A model generated the notes under the pieces. It ran no database searches. It saw only the letters and a list, made by a program, of their open reading frames with translations, and had not been told where the DNA came from. Shown here in pieces: positions 43,017 to 55,894 of a stretch of 64,000 nt of DNA. The stretch covers positions 10,239,001 through 10,303,000 of the forward strand of contig NC_066280.1 in the NCBI RefSeq assembly GCF_905404315.1, in the 5' to 3' direction. Origin of the DNA: Leptidea sinapis. Taxonomy: Eukaryota > Arthropoda > Insecta > Lepidoptera > Pieridae. Made by a program: the position numbers and the translations under genes. Every line of letters starts with the position of its first letter. Position 1 is the stretch's first letter.

Positions 43017-43475
43017 GTTTGAAGTAAATCCATCGAACAGCTATAAATTACCAATATTGGTTAGTAAATATAAAATTACAGGTAATCGTCCTTAAAACGC
43101 GTATAGTATACGTAGAGTGGTACCGCGTTATAAGAGTATTCCTGTACAACGCGTTTTAACGATCTTGTAATTCGAAAAAATAATAATTAATCACAATATT
43201 ATTAGGGTTTATTATAACACAAATTTAATAAAATAAATTAATTGTGTAATAAGGCAATTGACGCACTTGCAGGCGCAAGGTACGCGAAGGTAGAAGGTGG
43301 ATTAAGAACTGAACAAATCATTATAAATTTCTCAGTACAGATCTAAGTATGTGGGAAATCCTCGCTTTATATGGGGTGGCGTGTTATACGAGTGCTTGAA
43401 ATCGCGTAAGATGATAACGTTATAATCGTACCGCGTTATAGGAATTAAAATTTATTATTTAATTTTATTTTTTAT
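43017..43475. other. Spacer with a short inverted motif
   Basis: 'ttaaaacgcg' (43094) and 'cgcgttttaa' (43150) oppose each other, and the word 'taccgcgttata' occurs twice (43122 and 43430). It may be a small DNA-transposon relic; otherwise nothing. Confidence 0.35.
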
Positions 43476-43730
43476 TAAGGCGGCTATTTCTGCTGTGAAG
43501 CAGTAATGTGTAGCTATTATTGTGTTTCGTTCTAGGGTGCCCTAGCTAGTGAAATTACTGGGCAAATGAGACTCAACATCTTGTCTCAAGGTGACGAGCG
43601 CAATTGTAGTGCCGCTCAGAATTTTTGGGTTTTATCAAGAATCCTGAGCGGCACTGAATTGTAATGGGCAGGGCGTATCAAATAACATCAACTGAACGTC
43701 CTGATCGTCTTGTCCCTTAATTTCATAAAA
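43476..43730 (+). mobile_element. SINE-A copy, 5'-truncated
   Basis: Begins inside the family at 'ggcggctatttctgctgtga' and runs to 'cttaatttcataaaaaaata'. Confidence 0.85.
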
Positions 43731-45209
43731 AAATATTGTAAATACTAATAGCCATGTGTTGTATTTGGTAAGGCAGAATGCGTCTATCCACTGATCAAGT
43801 CGGTCGCAGTTACCAGTAACCATTCGTCTATAACCATTAACAGGGCCGGTAGTAAGCATAATATAGTTCCTCGTACTTAACCAATAAAAATAGAATACAT
43901 AGATACATACCTTCATATACCTAGTGATCAGCGGGCCTAAAGAAACTTAAAATTGTTTTTACTTAGTTGACAGACACCAAAACTTACAGCTAAATTAAAA
44001 CCATGGGACTCTTTCGTAAGATCTCGAGAACTCGAATTTAGTCGAGCTGTCATGAATAAAATCCAACTTACATAGTATTATTATTACAACATATTGACTA
44101 GAACGTATAAAATCAACAAATCTTGTGATGTTGTATGTTATAACGGCAATTCTACATCTGAGACCCACTATTGGGAAATTTTAAGTAGGGCCTTACGATA
44201 TATATACCGTTATTTTTTAAATACCAAATAAGCTGGCTTGTCAGTTACCATAACTGAACACACGAGGAAACATAAATAAAGCTTTCAAAATATTATCCTA
44301 AGAAAATAGGACATCGTTGACAAATTTCAATGACTTCATTTGTGTGCGTATGCAAAACTCTAGTATATATAATATATAGTAATAACCATTAAAACCACTA
44401 TTAATCTATCCCTAAGTGTACCCTTTTTTAAGAGTGGTATTAACACTGGTAGTAACTTCTCTAATAGCTAAGGCTCGGTGTAATTTCTGAGATAAACGAG
44501 TTATCTTTTGATCACTATCCGGAGTTTGATTTCAATCTTGCTTTTGCCTTACTTATTTTTGCATGGAATTGTGATTTTTAGAATTATAACTGTTACAAAT
44601 ATTAAAACCATAAGTCTACTTTACTTTAATTCCATAGACAACGTTGGTTCTCTCTAATCTGCTTCCTGACAACTTTACCTCCTCTTTGTTCAGTAAGTTG
44701 TCAATTATTACTCTCATGTTTAACACAAACGATCAGCAAGCCAGTTGATCTTTAACAGTTGACCAGTACGGTTGCCTTCTAATACCATATTCATAAATGG
44801 CATTCGATTATTAAGTGAAGTAATGTTAAATTCTAATAAAGTGCTCATAGTCAAGAAGACATTTTATTCTATGACCTAAAATAACATTATTTATTACCCA
44901 GTCTAAAGTCCAAAGGTTCTGATTTAAAAATGAAAAATAAAATATAAAAAGCTTATAAAACAAATATTCACGAACTGTACAATAAAATTAATCACTTTAA
45001 TTAATACGTCTGATGATTAATTACTAAGAAATCTTCCAAAAAATAAATTTGTTCCGTTTACTGACCAGAATCTCGCGATAAAAGCTACACGCATGTAAAA
45101 AGAAATGGCTTAACTTTGATTGATTATTTTTGTGTGGTTTCACATTATGTGATTTTGATGTGGCATCAAGATCTTGTTTGTAACTCGACGATCTAAGTAT
45201 CTCATCTTA
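43731..45209. other. AT-rich intron, nothing recognised
   Basis: About 1.5 kb without a recognisable family. A 93-codon open frame (43635-43916, -) starts in the intron and ends within SINE-A, and is not credible. Confidence 0.4.
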
Positions 45210-45796
45210 TCACTACATATTATAAAACAAAGTCCTCCGCCTCGTCTGTTTGTCTATCTATTCGCGATAAACTCATAAACTACTGCACCGATTTTCATGC
45301 TGATTTCACCAATGGATAGCGAAGAAGGTTTTATTATATAAATTGTTAAGTTATGTATAAATATTTGTATACTTTAACGATATTTGTTTGAGGTTTCGGA
45401 AAATTAAGCCACCTGGGAGCTTTCAACGAAAACGCTGTCTAAGCCCTTTGAGTTATAACAAAATAATGTGTGAAAAGTGGATTTGTTAATCTTATAAAGG
45501 TCTACAGAAAAGTCTGTGATTGTAAATGTCTATCTCTTAAGAATAACATACTATAACCATTTTAATTCTTCAAAATAGTGGTAATGTAAATGCTGTTTAT
45601 ACAATTACGATATTAATCCTTGTCATTATTTCATTACTACATATTATTACAAAATCATTCAGTAATACGTTTTTGTTTCATTTTTAACTCATTAACTTTG
45701 ATTACACATTTCCGATGGCTTTATAGTCTACATTCATTCCAAATACTTACAATTTTTTTTTTCTATTGACAGAACAGCGTCTGTCGTTTCAGCTAG
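45210..45796 (+). mobile_element. Non-autonomous Helitron (gtctgtc family), both ends
   Basis: 5' A|TC at 45209-45211 with 'actacatattataaaacaaa', and a 3' hairpin GACAGA/TCTGTC followed by CTAG|T at 45793-45797. Internal words 'ctgggagctttcaacgaaaa' and 'cattaactttgattacacat' recur in the copies at 48477, 50524 and 55365. Confidence 0.8.
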
Positions 45797-45889
45797 TGAT
45801 ACTATAATGTAATATATAATGAGTATTTTTGCTCACTAAAATAACCGATCCACACGACAATGCAAATTTTTTTTTTGTCTTTAATAATA

Positions 45890-46130
45890 ATAATGATATT
45901 GACTCACTTTTACACAAATCATCTTCCCCAAATTAGGCATAGACTGTAGGTTGCAAAACAACGACATATTTAATACAATATACTTACTTAAACATACATA
46001 TAAACATCCATGACTTGGAAACAAACATCCATATTCATCATATAAATGTTTGCCTACACTATGATTCGAACCCGGGACTTCCAGCCTCAGTAGGCAGGGT
46101 CACTAACCACTGGGCTATAAAGGTCGTCAA
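45890..46130 (-). mobile_element. SINE-S copy
   Basis: Antisense: B-box 'gattcgaacccggga', A-box 'aaccactgggctata', body 'ccatattcatcatataaatg'. Complete for the family. Confidence 0.82.
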
Positions 46131-47284
46131 AGCAAAATAATGGTAGTGAAGTTAACAAATCATTTTAAAAGAAAAATAAAATGAATGAACTTAGATTTCT
46201 CGATATATATAAATTAAATTGTGGAAACCACTTTAATACAACAAGTTAAACTTGGTCGTGGCTACGATTGCGGCTGCTGACTTCACAATAATACTCGTAC
46301 AACAAATTTAAAGTTTCCCGTAATGCTTTTAGTGAATTATGACTTGGAAGTATATCTACATACATTCTATATCTATATTTAAGGATTTCGTTATCAATAG
46401 TTTGACAATTGACTGCGGTATTCGGACGCAATTGCTACATAGATTTACAGATATATGCAGTAATAATTGCTATAATATAGGTGCTGAAGTAAGCCGAAGT
46501 GACGGTCAAATGATGAAGCCGTAGTCGTCGTAGTCGCCGTAGTCACCGTAGTACATGATTTTTAAATGTGAAGGATGAAAAGATTTATAGCAAAGGAATT
46601 TTTAGCTAAGAAAAGAAATATTCCAAATGTATTTTTTCTTTTTTATTTATTTATTAACTAAGCAAAATTTTCTTTAAAACCTATATTATATTACAAAAAA
46701 CATACTCGCAAAACCACTCAGTTTAAGAATAATTATTTACATTACTTAAGGCTTAACAACAGATTGTGGCAATATTAAAGTACTTCATTGGTATTCCTGG
46801 TTATTAGCTTCTATTATAAAGTATTTTTTAGCTTTACTTTGAAAAATTTCCTTTCTAGATATACCTATAAAATCATCAGGTAGTGTATATATGTACATAG
46901 TTACAAGTTCTTTTTCCAAATATATTGTTATATTTAGGTAGACAAATCTTATTAAATAGGCTAGTTTCCATTTTTTTTTTGTTTCATATTTCTTAATTTA
47001 TTAATTAATTATACTAAGCCAGTCTCCACCGAAAACTAAAAAAAATATTAAATTAAACACATTAAAAGTAACGGCCAATATACGCATTCTCATCTTTTAT
47101 CGAACGCTCTACATAATATAAGTTAGGTAAAAGTCTTTAAATTTTTAAGAAAGACTTAAAAATAATATCATCTCAGTTGTAACTCGTATATTTACTACAA
47201 TAGTATAATAAAAAAATAAAATAATAAGCTTTAATAACCTTAAATGAAAACTGAATATAGCCACGTACTTACACATGACGTGTA
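46131..47284. other. AT-rich intron, nothing recognised
   Basis: Contains a small (GTAGTC)n-like cluster at 46520-46553 and no gene. Confidence 0.45.
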
Positions 47285-47475
47285 TTCATCTACCATCTAC
47301 TAGGCTCCGTAAAATTGCTAAATATTTTAAACTAGACTGTGTTATATTTTATAATAAACTACCAAATGATATAAATATTACCAATTAAAAATTAAATGTA
47401 TCGTAAAAATTAAATTAACATCAAAGGCCTATTATAATGTGAAAGATTATATTTTTAATGATAAAGATAGTTAGA
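47285..47475 (+). mobile_element. LINE ORF2 C-terminal fragment
   Basis: Translation across frame breaks gives 'RLRKIAKYFKLDCVIFYNKL' then 'YFNDKD'-like residues, matching the RL.KI....FYNK.P pattern of the copy at 28325. Very decayed. Confidence 0.5.
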
Positions 47476-48069
47476 ATTAATGTCTCTAAATTTATTGTGA
47501 ATATTGTTATACTCTTGAATTTGAATGCTATTCTAACTTTTGTACTTTATCCTGACTTGCACTAATTAATTTATAAAGTTTTACAGAAATTATTTTTTTT
47601 TAATTTGAATTTGATATATATACATATACATATACAACAGTAGGTACTAAAAAGAAAATCGGCGGGCAGGTATAGAGTAAATAAGCAATATATATATCAA
47701 TAAGATCCCAGATGTAGATATCGTCGCGGAAAAGATGATATACCTATCTTCTATCCTAAGCGAATCTAGTGCGCTCCAAAATAAAAGGAATCAGCAATAA
47801 TGTAAATAATATCCGGGGACATTTAAACACTTAGTCTACGGTAGATGCTTAACTTTAATGGATAGATCCGATAAGAGTCCCAGTGTCCTCAGGGACAACC
47901 CTCCTCTTAGTCCACATACGCATAAAATATAAGCCGATGATAAAACGGAACCTGGTATATTTAAATCAAAGGTAAATCGCATTGTATTGTGTCAGGGTAA
48001 ATATTTACATGAAATAAATAATCCTTACATACAGAATAATTATGAAACATTGAAGACATTACCTATCAT
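47476..48069. other. AT-rich intron, nothing recognised
   Basis: No coding signal. A (TATACA)n-like run lies near 47615-47637. Confidence 0.45.
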
Positions 48070-48440
48070 AATTATTTATGCAACTTTTCTGTAATAAGGG
48101 GTATTAAAACACGAATCTCGGTTTATCACACGAGGCGAATCCAAGTGTGATAGTAGTATCACATGAGTGTAGTACCACATGTAATTATCAACAGTTGCAT
48201 ACAAGACTTTATCTACACACTCTTTAAAAGATTTTGAAACAGTGGGCTTACAACTAACATTGAAAAGTCAGTCAGTATAATGAAGTTTAGTACAACATAA
48301 CAACTCGTTTGGATGATGTAATGATTATTAGGAAATTGGTTGTTTAATGTTGGCAATAAGCTAACTGATTTAGAATCTTTAATAGAGGATTTAACGCATG
48401 AGTGTAGATAAAATATTCTTCTTAACTCAACAGTTATGGA
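48070..48440. repeat. FB-Q foldback element
   Basis: Second copy of the family at 22040. 'gtaataaggggtattaaaac' at the left and 'aatgttggcaataagctaac' inside are shared, partly in opposite relative orientation, which fits an element whose halves are themselves inverted. Confidence 0.55.
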
Positions 48441-48476
48441 ACGGCAGGGTAATAAAGGTTAATCTTTATTCAAATA

Positions 48477-49044
48477 CTAACTGAACTGACCGAAGCTGTT
48501 CTGTCAATAGAAAAGAGTTCTGTAAGTATTCGGGAATAATGTAGTCTGAAGCCATCGGAAATGTGTAATCAAAGTTAATCATATAAAAATGTAACAAAAA
48601 TGTATTTCTGAATTATGAAAATCATCAGGATTAATATCGTATTTGTAGAAACAGCTTTCACATTACTGCTTTATAATTAAACTTTTAAAATAGATATAGT
48701 ATTTTATCCTTAAGAGAGAGACATATGCCTTCGCAAAATTTTCTTTAGATATATCTAAGATACACAATTCCATCATACATTATTTTGTTTATATCTAAAT
48801 GGGTTTAGACAGCTTTTGCGTTGAAAGCTCCCCGACGGCTAATTTTTATCCGACACCTCCAGCAAATATCGTTAATTTATAGAAAAAGTTATAGAATGCC
48901 TTATCAAATTATATACTTAAGCCCGAGAACCACGCTATCCGCTATTGAAAAGATCATGAAAATTGGTACAGTAGTTTTTGAGTTTATCGCGAGCAGACAA
49001 ACAGACTGAAGCCGCGGAGAACTTTGTTTTATAATAAGTAGAGA
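48477..49044 (-). mobile_element. Non-autonomous Helitron (gtctgtc family)
   Basis: Antisense copy of the 45210 element. The 3' end is at the left ('gaagctgttctgtcaataga', CTAG decayed to CTAA) and the 5' end at the right ('actttgttttataataagta', TC|A at 49041-49045). The 62-codon frame inside is spurious. Confidence 0.72.
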
Positions 49045-49434
49045 TAATGAAAGGTGTGAACACGTTAAACAATGTTTGATGCGAGCTTTGGCCTCAAATA
49101 ATAGTTTGTTATTATTTCCTCAATAAAGCTGTAGTTATATGGCACAGAATCGTTAACGATACGTACTTTACAACAGTTGGCTTTCAGTGGGCTTATGGGA
49201 ATAGTGCTCGCGCTATTATGGTCCTTATTGCGCCCCAATAAGCCTTTATACTGCTTGGCTTATTTAGTAATTTAGTGCCGTTGAATTAAACGCATTGCAC
49301 GTAACGTGATGATGCGGAAATCTCTGCACTAAATATTGTTAGGGGAGTATGTATTTACTGTTTCAATCACCATAAATAAAGTTCTTTGGTCATCCTGAAT
49401 AGTTTTGAGGTATAAATATTTAACTAAACTAAAA
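49045..49434. other. Spacer, no gene seen
   Basis: No recognised repeat or gene. Confidence 0.45.
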
Positions 49435-49985
49435 AAAGTGGCCAAGTGCAAGTCGGAGTTGCCCATAAAGGGTTCCGTTGCAGCAAATAACATAATATAA
49501 AAGTTTTTGTAGTTTGTTGTTTTAATAATAGGGTATTTAAGAAAAATATTACTAGATCTCGTTGTAACCAATTTTTGGTGGAAGTTTGCATGGTAATGTA
49601 CATCATATATTTTCTTTTAGTATTATCATTCTCTTTTCACACACTTGACACCCATTTTACCTCTTTGATAGTGTTTCTCGCACAACTATTCACTTTAAAA
49701 AAATGATGTAAGAAACCTTAATATAATTTTTAAGACCAATCCGTACCACACATGTATGGGTTTTATGAAAAAAAAAATGAGTTTCAGTTGTAAGTCTGGG
49801 GAACTTGTTTTTCTCCTGTGTGAAAATCCAAACTCGGTTCACAAAATTCATCTACTTACCAAGTTTCAACAGTATGGTTTATATAGTTTCGGAAAAAAAT
49901 GGCTGTGACATACGGACGGACAGACAGATATGACGAATCTATAAGGGTTCCGTTTTTTGCCACTTGGCTACGGAACCATAAAAAG
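49435..49985 (+). repeat. Dispersed repeat with 'ggttccg' ends
   Basis: Left end 'gtggccaagtgcaagtcgga' and right end 'gccacttggctacggaacca' form an imperfect inverted pair; 'gggttccg' occurs near both ends. This looks like the widespread insect DNA element beginning 'gtggccaagtgc', which I know by sight but cannot name. Open frames of 60-80 codons on the - strand are not conserved-looking. Confidence 0.5.
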
Positions 49986-49989
49986 TTTA

Positions 49990-50330
49990 CAGTCAAATTT
50001 AATTTCAATATCATAATTTTCATTCATATTTTTATTCAAAATAGGATATAAAATCACTTATTGAAAGTCAAAAACGGTAGTTTTTGGGTGGTAACCCATT
50101 CCTAAAACAGCCTCAGACCTGAGAAGAACGGGAGCAAGAAACTGAGCGGGTTTCTTTAAAAATTTCGAAACAATCAAATTTATTATTTAAAACCCCGACT
50201 GCGGTCGCTCCATTCCCAAAATGTGGTATCATATTTTAGAAAGTTTATGACATAACGTCTATAAACAATTATTTTGAATGTCGTAATAGAACGTTTTGAA
50301 CATTTTCTGGAATCATGTTGTTAATAAATC
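49990..50330 (-). mobile_element. LINE 3' end (ttgaa-tailed family)
   Basis: Antisense copy of the family at 23895; includes 'cctcagacctgagaagaacg' and 'actgcggtcgctccattccc'. A small tandem slip ('aaaacggtagtttttgggtg') is specific to this copy. Confidence 0.65.
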
Positions 50331-50336
50331 ACTCCA

Positions 50337-50523
50337 TCTATATATATAATGAAAATGGTCAAAACCACTGATCGTATCGACATGAAACTACCACCATTCG
50401 ATGCGAAATTTATCCTAGATGGTTTTATGGCTACTTATTTTTTTATTGTATTTGTAATAAGAGGAATAAAATATTACTTATTTCCTCTTAAAATTCGCCC
50501 AGCGAAGCGGGCGGAACGGCTAG
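50337..50523 (+). mobile_element. Short non-autonomous Helitron
   Basis: A|TC at 50336-50338, a CGCCC-agcgaa-GCGGGCG-type hairpin near the 3' end, then CTAG (50520-50523) and T. At 187 bp it is the shortest complete Helitron here. The 61-codon frame through it is not a gene. Confidence 0.72.
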
Positions 50524-51061
50524 TAATATTATAAAAATAAAGTCCTCCGCCGAGTCTGTCTCTCTGTTTTTACCAAAGGATGGTTCTCGAGGAAGGTTTT
50601 AGAATATGTTTTGTTAAGTTTTTGTATCTATATTTATATACATTAGAAATATTTGTTGGAGGTGTCGGAACAAAAAAAGCCATCTGGGAGCTTTCAAAGA
50701 ACGCTGTCTAAACCCTTAGAGATATAACATAATAATATATGTTGGAATTGTAAATCTTATATAGGTTTACAGAGAAAACTGCGATGGCATATTATGTATC
50801 TTAAGGATAACGTGCTATATCCATGTTAATTATAAAAAAAAATGGCAAATAAAACGGTAATATAAAAGCTGTATGCATATATGTATGTACCTTAGTCCCT
50901 ATCATTTTATTACTACAAATTATAGAAAAATTCAGAAATACGTTTTCATTTCCTTTTAAACTCATTAACTTTGATTACATCTGTATATTTAGACTACATC
51001 ATTTCGGAATACTTACATATATTTTTGTTTATTGACAAAAAGCGTCTGTCGGGTCAACTAG
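50524..51061 (+). mobile_element. Non-autonomous Helitron (gtctgtc family)
   Basis: Begins immediately after the CTAG of the preceding element ('taatattataaaaataaagt') and ends 'gcgtctgtcgggtcaactag'. The GACAGA arm of the 3' hairpin is partly lost. Confidence 0.75.
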
Positions 51062-51136
51062 TATACCGAATATAAATGTAAAACACTTACTAGCACGAAC
51101 TAATTTTATCTTATATCATTAAACGAGCAATTCTTG

Positions 51137-51290
51137 TATATATATAATCTGAATCATGGAAACGGCTCCAACGATTTTAATGAAATTTAGTATACAGGTA
51201 GTTTCGGTGGAGAGAAATCGATCTAGCTAGGTTTCAATTTAAAAATATGTAGTTTTATCCGTCTTTTAATGAGATACTGCTATAATAACA
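51137..51290 (+). mobile_element. Helitron-like 5' fragment
   Basis: 'tatatataatctgaatcatg' and 'ccaacgattttaatgaaatt' are typical of another Helitron family's 5' end; no 3' end seen. Confidence 0.45.
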
Positions 51291-51767
51291 TTAGAATTCA
51301 AAAGTAAATTTCGCCATTATGACTATAATAGCTCAGATGGGATATTGGGTGATTAAAATATTACAAAAGCAAAATATCATTGTAAATTGTAGATTAACTC
51401 TATAAAAATGATGCTTATCAAAGGACGCAATTCTGTATATATGTTATTATGTAATTCACTGGTAACGAGTCAGAGGTAAAACCATTTGAATACAGAAGCA
51501 ACGAACATTCTGGAACATTATCTCGATGATATTTTAGTATTCACACGAGCTACGTGAAAAATTAGTTGTGAATATTTTGTTCTGTGAAATTCTGAAAAGT
51601 GCACTCTCGAGCTCCGACATTATTTAAATATTAATAATTTTAAACTTATCTCACCTGCTTGATGGTTTTGATTTTATTTAAAATATTATAATTAGTGGAC
51701 TAAAGAGGCAAATTATGGGCTTGTTTTTGCGTAGGTAAAAATGATAAAAAAAAAATTAAAAAAAATC

Positions 51768-51963
51768 AACCGACTTCAAAAAACACTATTCCAAAACAAT
51801 AGATAATATTCACTACAATGTTTAAAAATAACTGTGTATTTTTATACAATATAATTAATTAATCGAATTTAGTAATAATATAATATATATAAGTTTTAGG
51901 TAACACACATAAAAAAAGAACATACCGACGAATTGAGAACCTCCTCCTTTTTTGAAGTCGGTT
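51768..51963 (+). mobile_element. DNA-P element with 16-bp perfect TIRs
   Basis: 'aaccgacttcaaaaaa' (51768-51783) and its exact reverse complement (51948-51963) bound a 196-bp AT-rich unit. The left interior 'cactattccaaaac' and right interior 'gaattgagaacctcctcc' match the ends of the larger element at 62981-63937, so this is an internally deleted member. Confidence 0.75.
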
Positions 51964-52339
51964 AAGAAGATCTTAAATAATCCATACTTTCCTACGTCTT
52001 AATCATTAAAGATGTGTCTTATTAAAATGTGCGGTTCTCGCGTTAACTAAAGAAATTGAATAGTGTTTTCAAGTTCATTCTGTTGTGAACCGAAAATTGT
52101 ATAAACAAAAATAGAAGGATTATCCTTCATTTGGTTCTTACTAAAAGTTAGCGAGATTATAGCGATGAGCAGACTAGGGCGAAACCTAATGGAAGTAAGG
52201 CATAAATTTTGGTATTTTCAGTCTTAAGTTCTTCTTATTTTATGTTTTCTTTTATTTAATATTTCAATATTGTACTATTTTTAGAGTGGATTTTCCAAAT
52301 ATTTTGTGTTTAAAGTACATCAAATCAAACGTTAGTTCC

Positions 52340-52511
52340 AATTATTGTTATTTTTAGAGTCAGCCAAGGTAGGTTTGTAACTACATACATTGTTATAGTT
52401 GAGGTGGAAAAAAGAATTATCAAAATCGGTTCACCCAGCCGAAGGTTCTGAGCTACCAAAAAAAGAAAAACATACCGATGAATTTAAAACCTTTTTTGAA
52501 GTCGGTTAATA
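52340..52511 (+). mobile_element. DNA-P right-end fragment
   Basis: 'ggtaggtttgtaactacata' and 'cggttcacccagccgaaggt' lead to the terminal 'ccttttttgaagtcggtta'. The left half is missing. Confidence 0.6.
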
Positions 52512-52516
52512 ATAAA

Positions 52517-52830
52517 TTGTAACACTAGGCGCTGTTATAGCGCCCTTCTTTCTTACTGGTACTCGGACCACCCTGAGCTAAGCCTGAATCTTGTCAAACA
52601 ACATAATATTATAATCATTGCTAGTTCCGGTTGCGCTATGTACGAAATACTAATTATTCAGTTCACGTTCATTCGCATCGGAAACAATGTGATGGAATAA
52701 AACAGTAAGCATTATTAAAATAAGAGAGTCTTTATGTTCTAGGCAGTACAAACTAAATTCGCATGTGTCTGATCTGGCAGTGTTTAAACTTTACAAAGAA
52801 GCACTTAGAGCGAATGGCGCCCGGGGCGCG
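52517..52830 (+). mobile_element. Possible solo LTR with leader
   Basis: Begins TGTAACAC with an internal 'ggcgctgttatagcgcc' palindrome, contains an initiator-like TTCAGTTC (52658) and AATAAA (about 52697), and about 110 bp further carries TGGCGCCC (about 52815), the start of lysine-tRNA-type primer-binding sites. These features in this order fit an LTR plus leader, but no coding region follows and the LTR end is not certain. Confidence 0.3.
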
Positions 52831-54394
52831 GATGAATCACAACGGAAACAAAACACGACATTAACGAGAACAATAGCGCCCCCGGACATATCGCCTACAA
52901 CGCAGCCTTCTTTATACAACCTTACCTTTGTTACTTAATATTTCCTGCTCCTAGTGTACTATTTTTCCATTCTATATACAAATATCATGTCGTTAAAATA
53001 ATGATATCATAGGTGATTAGTTCTTAGATTTAACACAATTAGTTTTTATTTGATGCAGAAGATTGTGTGATTACCGGAACCCAAACTCTCTGGTGAATTC
53101 ATAGGAATTATAAGAGATTTGCCAGTCTTTTAAAGCGTTGAAAAAGTAACATTATATTATGAATTAGAAATTCGAAAACACATTGCGAGTCCTAAACAAT
53201 CCTACCTATAATGCACCGTGACGCTTTTTGAAGTGAAACTTCTTTAGAATCGTTGTAATTTGAAACTGAATGAAATGAAAAAGTGAGACGACAGAGACAC
53301 ATATAGGTAAATGTATAGGATTCAGCCGGCGAGAGAATGAGATAGAATACATTACGTTCTTGGTCTCTAAAAATGATTAAAAGCAACAGTTGAGAGACAC
53401 AGACATAAATTCATACGATTTAACGTGGGAGAAAATAAGATAGATACCAAGCGATCATCGTTGAAGAAGAGATAGACTTATTTATGATGCGAGTATACCT
53501 TACTTATATATTCTGACATCATGCGCTCGACATAGACACCAGGAGAACATAAATATGGTAGCAGCAATAGTAAAGTCTTTCATAGCGGTTGAAATCATGT
53601 GTCATGCTAGCAACATGTACCAGGACTTCACATGCAGTTAAGAGGTTTAATGTAAATTTTGCATCGGATACGCTTTTCCACTGATTGAGTTTTTGGACTC
53701 CAAATGTAATTTGAATATATGCAGCAGTCGCACTGTATCAACAACAAAATCAAAAACAGTAATTGACGCAGTAATTCAAAGATATATGATCAAATTAAGA
53801 CCAAAGTATTTTAAACTTTAGTTACCATAAGCCTCTTCTATCATTTATCGAAAGTGTAAGCTCTGAGTCTGAATAAATGTTATGTAATATGTACGAATAA
53901 AATGTAAAATAATTATCAAATTTTATATCACTATAATCATTACTAAAACCTACAATCGTCCTCTTCCCGAAATTTTACATTCGTCTCACTATCTTGAAGC
54001 CACGTGTGAATTGCGCCAATTTTTTTTTAATGTTTCAATTATGATAATATACAATTCAACCTAACTTAACAATGATGCGTGAAATTCAAAAACCAACAAT
54101 TAAACATCAACAACAGAATACTAAATTGAGTTTGTAATAAAAACAGGACATCTGTATTCATTAAATATTGACAAGCAAAAATTAAATTAATCGCTTTTGG
54201 CTAAAGGCTTCGTTAATTCTGTTTGACAACATATCAAATACATACAGCGAAATACGACGATATACGAGCAACTACACACGGTCACTGTGCATAGTATTTG
54301 TGTGGCGTACATAATATTAGATTAAGATGTCTTGCTCGAGTCACGTGTGCATAAATCAAGAGTTATAAAGCACTACATATCAAAATATATAGTA
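52831..54394. other. AT-rich intron, nothing recognised
   Basis: About 1.5 kb without a recognised repeat or gene. No splice-bounded open segment resembling the missing second half of Ig1 was found here. Confidence 0.4.
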
Positions 54395-54769
54395 CTAGCT
54401 GAACCGACAGACGTTGTTCTGTACTTAATATATAAAACACTGTTTTTACAAGGAATTTGTCAATAATACCTATTTCATAACATCAAGAATTATTTCGTAA
54501 AATATGCTCCGTGTAATTATAATGAAATAATTGTTCCACAGCAGAACTGTCAAACCATGCGTCAATAAAATTTCTAATAGGAAATATGTCCATACAAAAC
54601 AAATATTGGAAATAAAAATAATTATGGGTCCCAAATCGAAATAAAAACTATCCTATCTCTCAAGTTGAACCAAACTGCACTCCATGAAGTAATCCCCATT
54701 AAAACCGTTCATTAGTTTAGGAGTCCATCGCGGACAAACAACGTGTCACGTAATTTTTATATATTAAGA
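54395..54769 (-). mobile_element. Non-autonomous Helitron (acgtgtc family)
   Basis: Antisense: CTAG at 54395-54398 with the hairpin 'gacagacgttgttctgt' beside it, and the 5' TC at 54768-54769 after 'cgtgtcacgtaatttttata'. Both termini are intact. Confidence 0.8.
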
Positions 54770-55364
54770 TTATTATAATTTATTTTATTTTATTTTGTAG
54801 TTGATGAGTTTTAGAACAAGGTTTTACAGGTTATGATGATTTTGTAAGTAAGATAAATTCTTATATGGAGGCTCCATGGGTATGTAAAGCTATGTACATA
54901 TTATATTTTTACTTTAGAAAATCCTAATATCCTAGCAGCATAAAAGCGGAATAATATTATAACTAAATATAAACGCTGATTTAGTTGCAACTTTTTATCT
55001 TTGTGATATTAAATTAACTTTTAATTATTTGAAATGGATTTCACACAGATCTATGAAACTCTTTAGTCTCAACTTGTAAAACTATTGGGCTGATTTAAAT
55101 ACAATGATTATGAATCTATTCCTACATCCACTGAGCAATTTCACAGAATGAATAAGTAAGGCCACCAAATTTTTAAACGCTGCTTATTCTATTGAAAAAG
55201 AAAATGAACTTGAGAAATATAAAAATCTTTTGAATTCAATTGTGATCAATAATATTGCCTTTTTTCACAGTTCATCATCAATTTTTTATTCCAAATATAG
55301 GTTTCACATAAACCTAAAACTAAAACGCCATCTCGCGAGGTGAATATAAACTAAATATAATAAT
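54770..55364. other. AT-rich spacer, no gene seen
   Basis: A short (TTTTA)5-like run near 54780 and otherwise nothing. Confidence 0.45.
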
Positions 55365-55890
55365 ATTACATATAATTTACTATAAACAAAATCATGCACC
55401 GCGTCTGTCTTTCTGTTCGCGATAAACTCTAAAACTACTGCACCAATTTTCATGCTGTTTTCGCCAATCAATAGCACGGTTCTAGAGGATGGTTTAAGTA
55501 TATAATTTGTTAAGTTTTTGAATACAGCAACGATATTTGTTGGAGGTGTCGGAAAAAAATTAGCTGTCTGGGAGCTTTCAACGAAAAACCCTTTGAGATA
55601 TAACAAAATAATATATATTGGAATTGTGTATTTGATACAGAAAAGTCCACGATGGCATATGTCTGTCTCTTAAGGATAACATACTATTAACTATACCATT
55701 TTAATACTTTAAGTAAATGGTAATATAAAAGTTGTTTACACAAATATGATATTAATCCTTATTACATATTATAAGATCATTCAGAAATACGTTTTTGTTT
55801 CATTTTTAACTCATTAACTTTGATTACGCATTTCCAATGGCTTTAAACTACATTATTCCCGAATATTTACATTTTTTTTTATTGACTGAA
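55365..55890 (+). mobile_element. Helitron (gtctgtc family), 3' end lost
   Basis: Carries 'cgcgtctgtctttctgttcg' to 'tttttttattgactgaacc' of the family, then stops where SINE-A starts at about 55895; the terminal hairpin and CTAG are not seen after the SINE. Confidence 0.7.
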
Positions 55891-55894
55891 CCAT

